Shown piece by piece: positions 52,695 to 62,785 of a stretch of 64,000 nucleotides of DNA. Source of the DNA: Thalassobius sp. Cn5-15 (GTDB taxonomy: Bacteria; Pseudomonadota; Alphaproteobacteria; Rhodobacterales; Rhodobacteraceae); assembly GCF_022347685.1 (NCBI RefSeq), contig NZ_JAKRGF010000003.1, positions 1-64,000 on the forward strand, read 5' to 3'. Under the pieces are notes generated by a model. It had not been told where the DNA came from, searched no databases, and saw only the letters and a program-made list of their open reading frames with translations. A program made the translations under genes and the position numbers. Each line of letters starts with the position of its first letter. The first letter of the stretch is position 1.

Positions 52695-52812
52695 GTGATC
52701 CCAAAGTACTCCGGGGTGAATTGGACATCTCTGATGAACCAAGAGGGGCAACGCCCCTCCCCCACCTCTCTGTACGATCTCCTACCCAAAGGTAGGGCAA
52801 TCCCGCATTGCC
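52695..52812. repeat. Repeat-like string and three small hairpins
   Basis: CCCAAAGTACTCCGGGG at 52699-52715 recalls the element at 8492. It is followed by AGGGGC-AAC-GCCCCT (52744-52758), CCTACC-CAAA-GGTAGG (52781-52796) and GGCAAT-CCCGC-ATTGCC (52796-52812; its first G is shared with the previous stem). They fill most of the gap between the ligase and the next gene. They might end transcription or be a composite repeat. Confidence 0.35.
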
Positions 52813-52877
52813 GCCCGCCACGCGCTCATGTTACCCATTGCAAAAAACAGGCAGCGACAACAGGCAGAGCAGCCGCA

Positions 52878-53912
52878 ATGAGCACAGCTTTACGCAAATA
52901 CCAACGACTTGAAGCAACCGCCCTCTGGCGCGCTGGCGCGGACGCACAACGCCGCGAGGTGATCGTAGCTATTGGGGACGCCACGCTGGTGGTATCGGAC
53001 ACGCAGGATCGCCCGCTGGCGCATTGGTCGCTGGCCGCTCTGATGCGTGCCAACCCCGATGAAACCCCCGCCCTCTATCATCCCGCAGGCGACAGTGACG
53101 AAACACTGGAGTTTGGCGAGGACGAGAGTGAGATCGTCGCTGCCATCGAAAAACTACGCCTTGCGATCCATAAACGCCGCCCCAACGGCGGCCGGTTGCG
53201 CTGGGGCCTGATGGGGGCCTCTGCGGCCTCGGTTCTGGCGGTCTGTGTGTTCTGGTTGCCGGGTGCTTTGGTGGATCATGCCACCTCGGCCCTGCCAGAA
53301 CGGCAGAAACAGATGATCGGCAATGCCATTCTGGCGGATCTGGTCCAGCACCACGGCCCCCGCTGTGACCTGCCGCGCCATCAGCCCCTGTTCAAACGGC
53401 TACGTGAAAGACTGCAACCCTTCGCCCCTGCCAGCCTACAGATCGCTGTGCTGCAGGATCTACAGGTTCCGGCGCTGCTGCTGCCAGGCAATACCTTGGT
53501 GCTCAGCGATCGGTTGCTGCGTGGCTTTGACGATCCCGATGTAATGGCCGGCTATATTCTGGCGCAACTGCTGACAGGCCACACTGAGGACCCGCTGCAT
53601 GCCACACTTACCGACAGCGGATTGATTGCCACCCTGCGCCTGATGACCAGCGGCGCGTTGGACAGTGCCGCGCTGCAACGCCGCGCCACCACGCTCGGCC
53701 AGATGACTACATCTGCAATGCCTGACAGCGCAATGCTGCTGCAGGGTTTCCGTTCGGTCGGGGTCAAATCAACGCCCTACGCCTATGCGGTAGATCCTAG
53801 CGGTGAAACGACACTGACGCTGATCGAGGCCGACCCCTACCCACAAGCAGCCCCGCGCGCGGTCCTCAGCGATGCTGACTGGCTGCGCCTGCAAGCCATC
53901 TGCGAGGGCTGA
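52878..53912 (+). CDS. Membrane protein resembling an M48 peptidase without its active site
   Basis: A 344-residue protein with a single membrane helix (about 109-130) after an N-terminal domain of about 100 residues. The C-terminal part follows the M48 peptidase layout: VPALLLPGNTLVLSDRLLRG (about 197-216), then DDPDVMAGYILAQLLTG (218-234). In M48 enzymes the segment after this pattern is HExxH; here it is AQLLTG, so the zinc site is missing. It is probably a non-catalytic relative. ATG 52878 is chosen although its ribosome site is weak; earlier in-frame codons run through the repeat region. It is convergent with the SPOR gene. Confidence 0.65.
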   Translation: MSTALRKYQRLEATALWRAGADAQRREVIVAIGDATLVVSDTQDRPLAHWSLAALMRANPDETPALYHPAGDSDETLEFGEDESEIVAAIEKLRLAIHKRRPNGGRLRWGLMGASAASVLAVCVFWLPGALVDHATSALPERQKQMIGNAILADLVQHHGPRCDLPRHQPLFKRLRERLQPFAPASLQIAVLQDLQVPALLLPGNTLVLSDRLLRGFDDPDVMAGYILAQLLTGHTEDPLHATLTDSGLIATLRLMTSGALDSAALQRRATTLGQMTTSAMPDSAMLLQGFRSVGVKSTPYAYAVDPSGETTLTLIEADPYPQAAPRAVLSDADWLRLQAICEG

Positions 53913-53953
53913 TCGCTCCCACAGTTTGCACCTAAAGGGGCGTCGCGCGGGCG

Positions 53954-55561
53954 TCAGCGCAGATACGCGTCGCCAAAACCTGACCGGCGCACGATCGACA
54001 GTGCCGCGGTGGCATGGCCACGATCCGCAAAGGGACCCACCAGCACCAGCTGCACAGGTTTACCACCTCGCTTAGCCGACCAGATCCGCATCGGCAGGCC
54101 TTTGGCCGCAAGTGCACCCGCAGTGCGCTGCGCATTATCCGGCTGGGCAAAGGTTGCCACCTGCACATAGGTGCGGCTGGTTGCTTTCGGTGCGGCCTGC
54201 TTGGCCACTTTGCGCGCAACAGGCGCTGTAGCGGCGTGCGATTTACTGGACACGACAACGCTTGACCGCTGCTGAGCATAGCTGGTGTGAGGATACTCCA
54301 GCCCTGGATAATGGCGAGTCACATCGCGGCCCGACACACGGTCGATCAACTGGCGCGGCACGGTTTGGGACCAGATCAGATCCATCGCGGCCTTGCCGCT
54401 AGCCGTCTGATGGGCGCGGTTCGGATTCAGACGGTCATCCTGCCACAGCGGCCGATAACCTGCAGGCACGCCGCTCGTCACCGCATGTTTCTGCTGCCAC
54501 TCATAAACATGGCGTGGCGCGATACGCCCCTGACTGCCGGGCACCTGCACATATTCGGTCGGATCCGTCTTCTGCGCCGCTTGCTTGGACGGCGTCACTT
54601 TCACAGGCACCGGATCACCCGGCTGACGGGTCGGTGCCAGAACAGGCGCAGCCGCTACAGAGGTGGTCGCGACAGGCGCCCGCACCTGGCGGGCGGCAGG
54701 TGCCTGCACCACGGCACGCGGCACGGCAGACACCACCGGCGGCACAACGGCAGGCGCAGCTGCCACCGGCGCACGGCCAGTAATCACACGACCAGAATTC
54801 GCACGACCAGAACTCACGGAGCCAGACGCGGAACCAAAGATCGGTGATTGCGCCTGCGGGCCGCAACGCACGCCGCTGCCAGTGCCCAGATATCGTTGAG
54901 AAACCGAGGTTCCACCACCGCAGGCAGGCGCAACTGGCACGCTTGCCACACGCGGCGCTACGGGCGCCGGGCGAACGGGTTTCGGCGCAATCACCGGCAC
55001 CGGCATCGGCCGTGGCGCTGCCACGCGCGGCGTCGGGCGCGACGCAGCCGAAGAGGCGTCAGTGCCGAAAATCGACGACAGAGTAAAACGCGGCGCCCGC
55101 GGTTTTGGCGCAGACGCAGCCGCAGACGCAACAGGCGCCTTCGCTACAGTGCGAACCGGCGCGGGTGCCGGTGCCGCTGCAGGCTGCGCAGGGGGTTTCG
55201 GCGCCGCCGCAGGTGCGGTCGCGATCACAGTTGTGGGGACACCACCACCCGCTGCAGGTGCCGCATCAGGGATCACCGGCAAGTTGCGATCAAACCCACC
55301 AGCGAATGTCGGCTTGGCGTTGCAAATATGTTCACGTGTGCGGGTGACGCGCGGAATCCAGTCCACCAGCCCACCCGTGCTGGCGCGGATATACACGCAG
55401 CCGCGACTGTCAACATATTGACGCCCCTCAAAGCTGCGCGGTGGAAATTCCGCCGGGATCGTTGTATCGCCACGTGCAAAAGCGGGCACAGCGGTAACGC
55501 CGGCCCCGATGCCAGTGGCAGTAAGAATAACAGCGGTTACAACAGCGCGTTTAAAACTCAT
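53954..55561 (-). CDS. SPOR domain protein with long Ala/Pro-rich linker
   Basis: Exported cell-envelope protein of 535 residues: signal peptide (about 1-30, ending VPAFARG), a short conserved domain with YVDSRGCVYIRASTGGLVDWIPRV (two or three Cys), about 280 residues of Ala/Pro/Val-rich low-complexity linker, and a C-terminal SPOR domain (about 460-535; TYVQVATFAQPDNAQRTAGALA to VLVGPFADRGHATAALSIVR). SPOR domains bind denuded peptidoglycan at division sites. ATG 55561 follows GGGGGCAC. It lies upstream of nothing on its strand; upp lies beyond its start, on the same strand. Confidence 0.9.
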   Translation of the reverse strand: MSFKRAVVTAVILTATGIGAGVTAVPAFARGDTTIPAEFPPRSFEGRQYVDSRGCVYIRASTGGLVDWIPRVTRTREHICNAKPTFAGGFDRNLPVIPDAAPAAGGGVPTTVIATAPAAAPKPPAQPAAAPAPAPVRTVAKAPVASAAASAPKPRAPRFTLSSIFGTDASSAASRPTPRVAAPRPMPVPVIAPKPVRPAPVAPRVASVPVAPACGGGTSVSQRYLGTGSGVRCGPQAQSPIFGSASGSVSSGRANSGRVITGRAPVAAAPAVVPPVVSAVPRAVVQAPAARQVRAPVATTSVAAAPVLAPTRQPGDPVPVKVTPSKQAAQKTDPTEYVQVPGSQGRIAPRHVYEWQQKHAVTSGVPAGYRPLWQDDRLNPNRAHQTASGKAAMDLIWSQTVPRQLIDRVSGRDVTRHYPGLEYPHTSYAQQRSSVVVSSKSHAATAPVARKVAKQAAPKATSRTYVQVATFAQPDNAQRTAGALAAKGLPMRIWSAKRGGKPVQLVLVGPFADRGHATAALSIVRRSGFGDAYLR

Positions 55562-55627
55562 TTGTGCCCCCACACAATATGTAGGGACACAATGCACGAG
55601 TTGCGGTCTCGTGTAAAGAATCGGGGC

Positions 55628-56260
55628 TTATTTTGTGCCAAACATACGGTCACCCGCATCCCCGAGCCCAGGCAAGATGTAACCCTTCTCGTTCAGGCGC
55701 TCATCAAGCGAGGCTGTCACGATCGGCACATCGGGGTGTGCTTCCTTCATTTTCGCAACACCTTCAGGCGCAGCCAGCAGGCACATGAAACGGATGTTGG
55801 TAGCCCCCGCCTCTTTCAGCAGATCAATCGCCTCAGCGGAGGAGTTGCCGGTCGCCAGCATCGGATCCACGGCAATGACCAGACGGTCACCGATATTTTC
55901 TGGCACCTTGAAGTAGTATTGCACCGGCTCCAGCGTTTCCTCATCACGGTAAAGGCCCACAAATCCCACACGGGCACCGGGGATCAGTTCCAGCACACCG
56001 TCCATCAACCCGTTGCCTGCACGCAGGATCGACACCAGCGCCAGCTTTTTGCCCTTCAGCACCGGCGCATCCATCTCCTGCATCGGGGTCTGGATGGTTT
56101 TAGTGGTCAGCTCCATCTCGCGGGTGATTTCATAGGCCAAAAGCTGGCTGATCTCACGCAGCAGACGGCGGAACTCGGGGGTTGCAGTGTCCTTGTCACG
56201 CATCTGGGTCAGTTTGTGCTGCACCAGCGGGTGATCGACGACGGTCAGATGGTCGGTCAT
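55628..56260 (-). CDS. upp: Uracil phosphoribosyltransferase
   Basis: Salvage enzyme: uracil + PRPP to UMP. 210 residues, full length. [38 protein letters not shown] (about 70-108) forms the dimer and substrate region; [26 protein letters not shown] (about 128-152) is the PRPP-binding loop; [26 protein letters not shown] is the uracil-binding end. The start overlaps the add stop (ATGA). It is the last gene of the nucleoside salvage operon and uses the uracil made upstream in it. Confidence 0.97.
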   Translation of the reverse strand: MTDHLTVVDHPLVQHKLTQMRDKDTATPEFRRLLREISQLLAYEITREMELTTKTIQTPMQEMDAPVLKGKKLALVSILRAGNGLMDGVLELIPGARVGFVGLYRDEETLEPVQYYFKVPENIGDRLVIAVDPMLATGNSSAEAIDLLKEAGATNIRFMCLLAAPEGVAKMKEAHPDVPIVTASLDERLNEKGYILPGLGDAGDRMFGTK

Positions 56261-57255
56261 ACGGCTTCCAATCGTTTCTTGATTTTTGTTTTGGTGGCTG
56301 TGTCGCAGAAAGCGGCCTCCGCTGCCACAAGATTCAGCGCAGTGAAATCATGCTGACCCCAGCCAAATGCCTGTTCCAGCATCTCATATTCCCGCGTCAT
56401 TGTGGTGTGGAAAAAGGGCGGATCATCGGTCGACACCGTGACCTTCACCCCCGCATCGCGCAGGCGCTTGATCGGGTGCGCGTCAATCGACGGGTAAACC
56501 CCCAGAACGACGTTCGATCCCGGACACACCTCCAGCGTGACGCCTTCGTCAATAACGCGCTGCATCAGCGCCGCGTCCTCGATCACCTGAACACCGTGAC
56601 CCAGACGTTCCACCTTCAGATCATCCAGCGCCTGACGGATCGATTCCGGTCCACCCCATTCGCCTGCGTGCGTCGTCAGCTGCAATCCCGCCTCACGGGC
56701 GCAGTCATAGGCCCATTTGAACGTGCCTTGGGTGAACTTGTTCTCATCCCCGCCCATACCGAAACCGGTGATGAAATCGCCTCGGGTCTCAGCCGCGCAC
56801 AGCGCCGTTTCTTTCGCCCAGTCTCCGCCAAAGTGGCGGATGCAAGTGACAATCCCCTTCAACACGATGCCATGAGCAGCCTCTGCCTTGGCGGCCGCTT
56901 CTTCAATGGCGTGCAAATATTCTTTCCACGCCTCAACATCACGCCCCCCACAGAAATCAGGGCTGATGAAGCTTTCGGCATAGATCACACCGTTGGCGGC
57001 GCATTCTTCCAACACGGCGGTGGTCAGGCGGGCGTAATCCTCCGGGCTTTTCAGCACCGACGTCGCGGCCTCATAAACGCTTAGGAAATGCACAAAATCA
57101 CGGAAGGCATAGCTGCCGTCACCATTGAACACACCGCTCAGGTCGACCTTCTTCTCATGCGCCAACTGACGGATGAAGGCCGGCGGCGCAGCACCTTCGT
57201 GGTGCAGGTGCAATTCGACCTTTGGGGTATCTTGCCAGTTTGATTGGCCAGTCAT
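56257..57255 (-). CDS. add: Adenosine deaminase
   Basis: Deaminates adenosine (and deoxyadenosine) to inosine. Zinc and catalytic residues are visible in 332 residues: [14 protein letters not shown] (HxH, about 11-24), [17 protein letters not shown] (His and Glu, about 195-211), RLGHGVQV (His, near 220) and [11 protein letters not shown] (Asp-Asp, near 280). The HHEG replaces the more common HLDG, typical of one bacterial adenosine deaminase subgroup. It overlaps both deoB and upp by ATGA, so the three are translated together. Confidence 0.93.
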   Translation of the reverse strand: MTGQSNWQDTPKVELHLHHEGAAPPAFIRQLAHEKKVDLSGVFNGDGSYAFRDFVHFLSVYEAATSVLKSPEDYARLTTAVLEECAANGVIYAESFISPDFCGGRDVEAWKEYLHAIEEAAAKAEAAHGIVLKGIVTCIRHFGGDWAKETALCAAETRGDFITGFGMGGDENKFTQGTFKWAYDCAREAGLQLTTHAGEWGGPESIRQALDDLKVERLGHGVQVIEDAALMQRVIDEGVTLEVCPGSNVVLGVYPSIDAHPIKRLRDAGVKVTVSTDDPPFFHTTMTREYEMLEQAFGWGQHDFTALNLVAAEAAFCDTATKTKIKKRLEAV

Positions 57256-58463
57256 AGGAAACTCCGTCCTGTGCCCTGTGCAGGCACATCCAAATGCGCC
57301 GCAACCGATGCGGCGATGTCTACAAATCCAACCTGCCCGATGCGGCCAGCACCAAGGCCCGCGATCAAAACAGGGGTGCGTTCGCGGGTATGATCAGTGC
57401 CGGGCCAACTGGGATCATTACCATGGTCCGCAGTGATCAGCAGCATGTCATCCTCGCGCAGCTGCGCCAGCACCTCCCCCAACTCGCGATCAAACCACTC
57501 CAGCGCACGCGCATAGCCGGAAATATCGCGGCGGTGACCGTACAGGCTGTCAAACTCGACAAAATTGGCAAAGGTCAGACTGCCCTCTTCGGCCTCGATG
57601 ACCAGATCCTTCAGATGCTGCATCAATGCCTCATCCGACCCTTTGCGCAAATTATCAATCCCCCGCATGGAAAAGATATCGCCAATCTTGCCAACACCAT
57701 AGACCATATGGCCTGCGCCCTGCACCCAATCACACAGGGTGGGCGACGGCGGCGCAATGGCATAATCGCGACGGTTTCCGGTGCGGACAAACCCCGTGGC
57801 CTCATCCCCCACAAAGGGACGTGCAATCACCCGCCCCACTTTCATCTCATGCACAATCGGCGCGACGTCCTGACACAATTGCAACAAACGTTCGAGGCCG
57901 AAGTGTTCCTCATGCGCCGCGATCTGCAAGACGCTGTCGGCAGAGGTGTAGCAAATCGGCCAACCGCTGCGGATATGTTCGCCGCCAAAATCAGCAATGA
58001 CCTGCGTGCCCGAGGCGTGACAATCCCCCAAAATGCCCCCCGCGCCCGCCGCCTGCGCAATCCGCGCGCTGAGGTCAGCGGGAAAGCTTGGCTGCGCGTC
58101 GGGGAAGTAATGCCAATCCCAAGGCACCGGCACACCGGCGATTTCCCAATGTCCCGACGGTGTGTCCTTGCCCGGACTGACCTCTGTCGCCGCCCCCCAG
58201 TGGCCTGTGGGCGTGGCCCCCAAACCCGCCGCCTCAACACCAGACGCCAGCTTCACCGCCGCGCCCAAACCCAACGCGTCCATATGGGGCAGATACAGGG
58301 GGCCACTGCGCCCCTCCTCTGCCTCACCTGCCGCACAGGCTGCGGCGATATGGGCAATGGTGTTGGCGCCGGTATCAGGCAGATCACCGTTGAAAAACCG
58401 ATCCGAATCCGGCGCGCCGCCGATCCCGACGGAGTCGATCACAACCAAAAACGCACGTGCCAT
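57252..58463 (-). CDS. deoB: Phosphopentomutase
   Basis: Interconverts (deoxy)ribose 1- and 5-phosphate, connecting nucleoside breakdown to central carbon flow. 403 residues of the alkaline-phosphatase superfamily, two Mn2+ per site: VVIDSVGIGGAPDSDRF at the start (metal Asp), KDTPSGHWEIAG (phosphothreonine site), NFVEFDSLYGHRRD, ITADHGNDPSWPGTDHTRERTPVLI (metal Asp-His). ATG 58463 starts one base after the deoA stop; the longer frame overlaps deoA. AGGATCGG lies upstream. Confidence 0.96.
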   Translation of the reverse strand: MARAFLVVIDSVGIGGAPDSDRFFNGDLPDTGANTIAHIAAACAAGEAEEGRSGPLYLPHMDALGLGAAVKLASGVEAAGLGATPTGHWGAATEVSPGKDTPSGHWEIAGVPVPWDWHYFPDAQPSFPADLSARIAQAAGAGGILGDCHASGTQVIADFGGEHIRSGWPICYTSADSVLQIAAHEEHFGLERLLQLCQDVAPIVHEMKVGRVIARPFVGDEATGFVRTGNRRDYAIAPPSPTLCDWVQGAGHMVYGVGKIGDIFSMRGIDNLRKGSDEALMQHLKDLVIEAEEGSLTFANFVEFDSLYGHRRDISGYARALEWFDRELGEVLAQLREDDMLLITADHGNDPSWPGTDHTRERTPVLIAGLGAGRIGQVGFVDIAASVAAHLDVPAQGTGRSFL

Positions 58464-58464
58464 T

Positions 58465-59769
58465 TCAACCGATCCTTTCATGAACGAGGGGAGGCAGATC
58501 CGGCGCTACATCCCCAATGGCGATCGCATCCCTGACGGCCGCAGCCGCCACCTCGGCCGCGCTTTCACGGGCGGCGTGGACACAGGCCAGCGTCTGACCT
58601 TTCTGCACCCGCAGACCAAGGGCCGCCACATCCGACAGGCCCACAGCAGGGTTCACCACATCGCTTTCCACCTGACGACCACCGCCAAGCACAACCACCG
58701 CCAGACCCAGGGCATGACCGTTCATCGCGGTGACGTAACCATCACGCGGCGCGGTCACCTCATAGATCACCGGCGCCTCTGGCAACATGCTGCGCCAATC
58801 GTCGATGAAACGCGGGGATCCGCCCTGCGCTGCAACCATACGGCCAAACACCTCTGCCGCGCGGCCATCTGCAATTACTGCACGAATCTGATCCGCACCC
58901 GCCGCTGCATCCACGGCCAATCCGGCATTGGCCAGCGCCACGCCGCCCAAGTCTGCGGTCAGATCCAACAAGGCACCGCCGCCGCGCCCCGTCAGCACAC
59001 GCATCGAGCGTGCAACTTCCAGCGCGTTACCTAATTCCGGCACCAGCGGTTGGTTCATATCGGTGATCAACGCCGATGTCTGGCATCCGGCGGCATTGGC
59101 TGTGCTGACCAGCGCCTCAGCCAATGCCCGCGCCTCAGCTGCCGTTTTCATAAACGCGCCAGAGCCGACTTTGACATCCAGCACCAACCCCTCAAGGCCT
59201 GCCGCAAGCTTTTTCGACAGGATCGACGCGGTGATCAGGTCCAGACTCTCCACCGTGCCGGTCACATCACGGATCGCATACAGACGGCGATCAGCAGGCG
59301 CTACTTCGCCCGTGGCTGACACAATCGCACAGCCCACATCCCCAACAACCTGACGGAACTGATCCTCGTTCAGACCCGTGCGACAGCCGGGAATCGCCTC
59401 CAATTTATCCAAAGTGCCGCCCGTATGGCCCAGACCACGGCCTGAAATCATCGGCACATAGCCACCACAGGCAGCCAGCGCAGGCGCCAGAACCAGCGAC
59501 ACACAATCACCCACCCCACCGGTGGAATGTTTGTCGATCACCGGGCGGTCCAGATCCCACTGCATCACATCGCCACTGTCACGCATTGCCTGCGTCAACC
59601 CAACGCGCCCTGCCTCATTCAGACCATTCAGCAGCGCAGCCATGGCAAAGGCCCCGACCTGCGCGTCACTCACGGATCCATCGGCCAAGCCACGGGCAAA
59701 CCACGCCAATTCCGCCCGCTCCAGCGGTTGGCGGTCGCGCAGTTTCACAATGATCGCACGGGCGTCCAT
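58465..59769 (-). CDS. deoA: Thymidine phosphorylase
   Basis: Phosphorolyses thymidine or deoxyuridine to the base and deoxyribose 1-phosphate. 434 residues, family length. VIDKHSTGGVGDCVSLVLAPALAACGGYVPMISGRGLGHTGGTLDKLEAIPG (about 76-130) includes the phosphate-binding KHSTGGVGD and the active-site loop; DVKVGSGAFMKTAAEAR follows near 190-206. The C-terminal beta domain is intact. It starts three bases after the cdd stop. Confidence 0.96.
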   Translation of the reverse strand: MDARAIIVKLRDRQPLERAELAWFARGLADGSVSDAQVGAFAMAALLNGLNEAGRVGLTQAMRDSGDVMQWDLDRPVIDKHSTGGVGDCVSLVLAPALAACGGYVPMISGRGLGHTGGTLDKLEAIPGCRTGLNEDQFRQVVGDVGCAIVSATGEVAPADRRLYAIRDVTGTVESLDLITASILSKKLAAGLEGLVLDVKVGSGAFMKTAAEARALAEALVSTANAAGCQTSALITDMNQPLVPELGNALEVARSMRVLTGRGGGALLDLTADLGGVALANAGLAVDAAAGADQIRAVIADGRAAEVFGRMVAAQGGSPRFIDDWRSMLPEAPVIYEVTAPRDGYVTAMNGHALGLAVVVLGGGRQVESDVVNPAVGLSDVAALGLRVQKGQTLACVHAARESAAEVAAAAVRDAIAIGDVAPDLPPLVHERIG

Positions 59770-59772
59770 CGC

Positions 59773-60177
59773 TCAGCTCCGTTCCATATGGGACATGTCA
59801 AACGCACCGGGCAGTAAATCGCCAATAGTGGTCTGCAAGGTGGCGCCATCGGTGGTGGCCAGCGTCACCGTGACATCCCGCGCGCCAAATTCGGCCAATT
59901 TCTGACGACACCCCCCACAGGGCGGCACTGGCGCCGGACTGTCGGCAATCACGCAGACCGCGGTCAGTTCCTTGGTCCCCGCAGCGACCATCGCAGCAAT
60001 TGCGCCTGCCTCGGCACAGGTGCCTTCGGGATAGGCGACGTTTTCAACGTTGCAGCCCTGATAGATCACGCCATCTTTGCCCAGAATGGCCGCACCGACC
60101 TTGAAATTCGAATAAGGTGCATGAGCGTTCTCGCGCACGCGCGTGGCAATGGTTAACAGGTTTTCGGCGGTCGGCAT
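59773..60177 (-). CDS. cdd: Cytidine deaminase
   Basis: Zinc enzyme converting cytidine and deoxycytidine to uridine forms. 134 residues, the short tetrameric class. Zinc site: Cys54-Ala-Glu56 in EGTCAEAGAIAAM, and Pro-Cys87-Gly-Gly-Cys90 in VPPCGGCRQKLAEF. ANAHAPYSNFKVGAA-like residues (AHAPYSNFKVGAAIL) bind the ribose. ATG 60177 has AAAGGAC upstream; the longer frame would add 20 unlikely residues. It is the first gene of the cdd-deoA-deoB-add-upp operon. Confidence 0.96.
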   Translation of the reverse strand: MPTAENLLTIATRVRENAHAPYSNFKVGAAILGKDGVIYQGCNVENVAYPEGTCAEAGAIAAMVAAGTKELTAVCVIADSPAPVPPCGGCRQKLAEFGARDVTVTLATTDGATLQTTIGDLLPGAFDMSHMERS

Positions 60178-60415
60178 GAGGGTGTCCTTTGTTCTTCTCA
60201 TCCACGTCACCCAGAGAAGGCAGCGCAAAGACAGCATCGGATCAGGTGGATATTTATGGCGGATATTTTTGATCGAATGAGAAACCTTTGCCTAAAGGCA
60301 TGGCCTTTGCAAGCGCCTGTTGGGCATAAACCAGCCTTAAGCCAAAATCCGCACCTTCCGCTAGGTTAAAAAATGGTTTAACACTAAACTAACTGATATT
60401 TATTGAGGCGAACCG

Positions 60416-62695
60416 ATGTCCGACAGCCAGAAACAAACCCTGCGCCAGGCCGCTCTACTGTATCATGAGACCCCCAAACCCGGCAAACTAGAGGTGCGCG
60501 CCACCAAACCGCTGGCCAACGGGCGCGATCTGTCACTGGCCTACAGCCCCGGCGTCGCCGAAGCCTGCCTGGAGATCAAGGCAGATCCCGCAGAAGCCAG
60601 CCGCTACACCGCGCGCGGCAATCTGGTGGGCGTTGTGTCAAACGGATCCGCCGTTCTGGGCCTGGGCAACATCGGCGCGCTGGCGTCAAAGCCGGTGATG
60701 GAAGGCAAGGCCGTTCTGTTTAAGAAATTCGCCAACATCGACTGTTTCGACATCGAAGTGGACGAAAAAGACCCCGAAAAACTGGCCGAGATTGTCTGCG
60801 CCCTCGGCCCGACCTTCGGCGCCATCAACCTCGAAGATATCAAGGCGCCAGATTGCTTTATCGTCGAAAAGATCTGCCGCGAACGGATGAACATCCCCGT
60901 GTTCCACGACGATCAGCACGGCACGGCAATTGTTGTGGGCGCAGCTGCAACAAACGCATTGCAGGTCGCGGGCAAACGGTTTGAGGATATCAAGATTGTG
61001 TCCACCGGTGGCGGCGCGGCAGGGATTGCCTGCCTGAACATGCTGCTGAAACTGGGGGTTAAACGCGAAAACGTCTGGCTCTGTGACATCGACGGTCTGG
61101 TCTATGAAGGCCGCACCAGCGAAATGACCCCACAAAAGGCCGAATATGCCCAAGCCAGCGACAAACGCACGCTGGATGAGGTGATCGAAGGCGCGGACAT
61201 GTTTCTTGGCCTGTCTGGCCCCGGTGTGCTGAAGCCTGAAATGGTCGCCAAAATGGCCGGTCGCCCCATCGTCTTTGCCCTTGCAAACCCGACGCCGGAA
61301 ATCATGCCAGATGAAGCCCGCACAGTGGCCCCAGATGCGATCATCGCCACCGGTCGCAGTGATTTCCCCAATCAGGTCAACAACGTGTTGTGCTTCCCCT
61401 TCATCTTCCGTGGGGCGCTGGATGTGGGCGCGACGGAGATCAACGACGACATGTGCGTCGCCTGCGTCCAAGGCATCGCAGAACTGGCCCGCGCCACCAC
61501 CTCGGCCGAGGCGGCAGCGGCCTATAAGGGTGAACAGCTGACCTTTGGCGCCGACTACCTGATCCCGAAGCCCTTTGATCCGCGTCTGGTCGGCGTGGTA
61601 TCCGCCGCCGTGGCCAAGGCAGCAATGGACAGCGGCGTTGCCACCCGTCCGATTGACGACCTGGAAGCCTATAAACACAAACTGGACCAGTCGGTATTCA
61701 AATCCGCACTGCTGATGCGGCCGCTGTTTGAAAGCGCCCGCGCAGCCTCCCGCCGCATCATCTTTGCCGAAGGTGAGGATGAGCGCGTGCTGCGCGCCGC
61801 ACAGGCAATCCTCGAGGAAACGACCGAAACCCCGATCCTTATCGGCCGCCCCGAAGTGCTGGAGGCACGCTGCGAACGCGCGGGCCTCAACATCCGCCCG
61901 GGGGTGGATTTCCAATTCGTGAACCCGGAAAACGATCCGCGCTATTTCGATTTCTGGACCAGCTATCACGAACTGATGGAGCGCAAAGGCGTCACCCCCG
62001 ATCTGGCCAAGGCGATCATGCGCACCAACACAACCGCCATCGCCGCCGTGGCCGTGCATCGCGGTGAGGCAGACAGCATGATCTGCGGCACCTTCGGCGA
62101 ATACCGCTGGCATCTGAACTATATCCAGCAGATCCTTGGCACCCCTGACCTCAGCCCACAGGGCGCGCTGTCGCTGATGATCCTTGAGGACGGACCGCTG
62201 TTTATTGCAGACACGCAGGTGCATGAACTGCCGACACCTGAACAGCTGGCGCGCATCGCCGAAGGCGCCGCGCGCCACGTGCGCCGCTTTGGTCTGGAAC
62301 CAAACGTGGCGCTGTGTTCGCAAAGCCAGTTTGGCAACCACGCAGAAGGATCGGGCAAACGTCTGCGCGAAGCGCTGGCAATCCTCGACAGTCGCGACAC
62401 TGATTTCACCTATGAGGGGGAGATGAACGTGGACGTGGCGCTGGATCCGGGCCTGCGCCAGAAACTCTTCCCGCGCTCGCGCATGTCGGGCGTTGCCAAC
62501 ACGCTGGTCTTTGCCCATGCCGATGCGGCATCAGGCGTGCGCAACATCCTGAAAATGCGCGCTGACGGGCTGGAGGTCGGACCGATCCTGATGGGCATGG
62601 GCAACAAGGCCCATATCGTCAGCCCCTCGATCACTGCGCGGGGCCTTTTGAACATGGCGGCCATCGCCGGCACGCCAGTGGATCATTACGGTTAA
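60416..62695 (+). CDS. maeB: NADP-dependent malic enzyme with phosphotransacetylase-like domain
   Basis: Oxidative decarboxylation of malate to pyruvate with NADP+. 759 residues, the large MaeB type: malic domain (about 20-160; [33 protein letters not shown]-like [24 protein letters not shown]), NAD(P) domain (about 165-400; [53 protein letters not shown]), and a C-terminal phosphotransacetylase-like domain (about 430-759) that in other bacteria is regulatory, sensing acetyl-CoA. GAGGCGAA precedes ATG 60416. The 238-base upstream region is a divergent promoter with cdd; it holds two TTTGC strings near 60290-60312. Confidence 0.95.
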   Translation: MSDSQKQTLRQAALLYHETPKPGKLEVRATKPLANGRDLSLAYSPGVAEACLEIKADPAEASRYTARGNLVGVVSNGSAVLGLGNIGALASKPVMEGKAVLFKKFANIDCFDIEVDEKDPEKLAEIVCALGPTFGAINLEDIKAPDCFIVEKICRERMNIPVFHDDQHGTAIVVGAAATNALQVAGKRFEDIKIVSTGGGAAGIACLNMLLKLGVKRENVWLCDIDGLVYEGRTSEMTPQKAEYAQASDKRTLDEVIEGADMFLGLSGPGVLKPEMVAKMAGRPIVFALANPTPEIMPDEARTVAPDAIIATGRSDFPNQVNNVLCFPFIFRGALDVGATEINDDMCVACVQGIAELARATTSAEAAAAYKGEQLTFGADYLIPKPFDPRLVGVVSAAVAKAAMDSGVATRPIDDLEAYKHKLDQSVFKSALLMRPLFESARAASRRIIFAEGEDERVLRAAQAILEETTETPILIGRPEVLEARCERAGLNIRPGVDFQFVNPENDPRYFDFWTSYHELMERKGVTPDLAKAIMRTNTTAIAAVAVHRGEADSMICGTFGEYRWHLNYIQQILGTPDLSPQGALSLMILEDGPLFIADTQVHELPTPEQLARIAEGAARHVRRFGLEPNVALCSQSQFGNHAEGSGKRLREALAILDSRDTDFTYEGEMNVDVALDPGLRQKLFPRSRMSGVANTLVFAHADAASGVRNILKMRADGLEVGPILMGMGNKAHIVSPSITARGLLNMAAIAGTPVDHYG

Positions 62696-62715
62696 ACCAA
62701 AACCACAAACGAAAG

Positions 62716-62745
62716 CGGGTGGCGCCGTCTGCTAAGCGCCACCCG
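62716..62745. terminator. Probable terminator between maeB and the YceI gene
   Basis: Perfect ten-pair stem CGGGTGGCGC / GCGCCACCCG (62716-62725, 62736-62745), loop of ten, without a T run. It lies 20 bases after the maeB stop and 41 before the convergent YceI stop. It may stop transcription from either side. Confidence 0.6.
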
Positions 62746-62785
62746 ATCCTTGCACTGTGCGCGGCACCCTCCCGCAAGGTACGGG

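Noticed and set aside
54848-56356. Plus-strand frame of 502 codons opposite the SPOR gene and upp
   Set aside because: Arg/His-rich product from the low-complexity Ala/Pro region read backwards; crosses two well-supported genes.
60686-62518. Antisense frame of 610 codons opposite the malic enzyme
   Set aside because: No ribosome site or recognisable domain; the sense gene is unambiguous.
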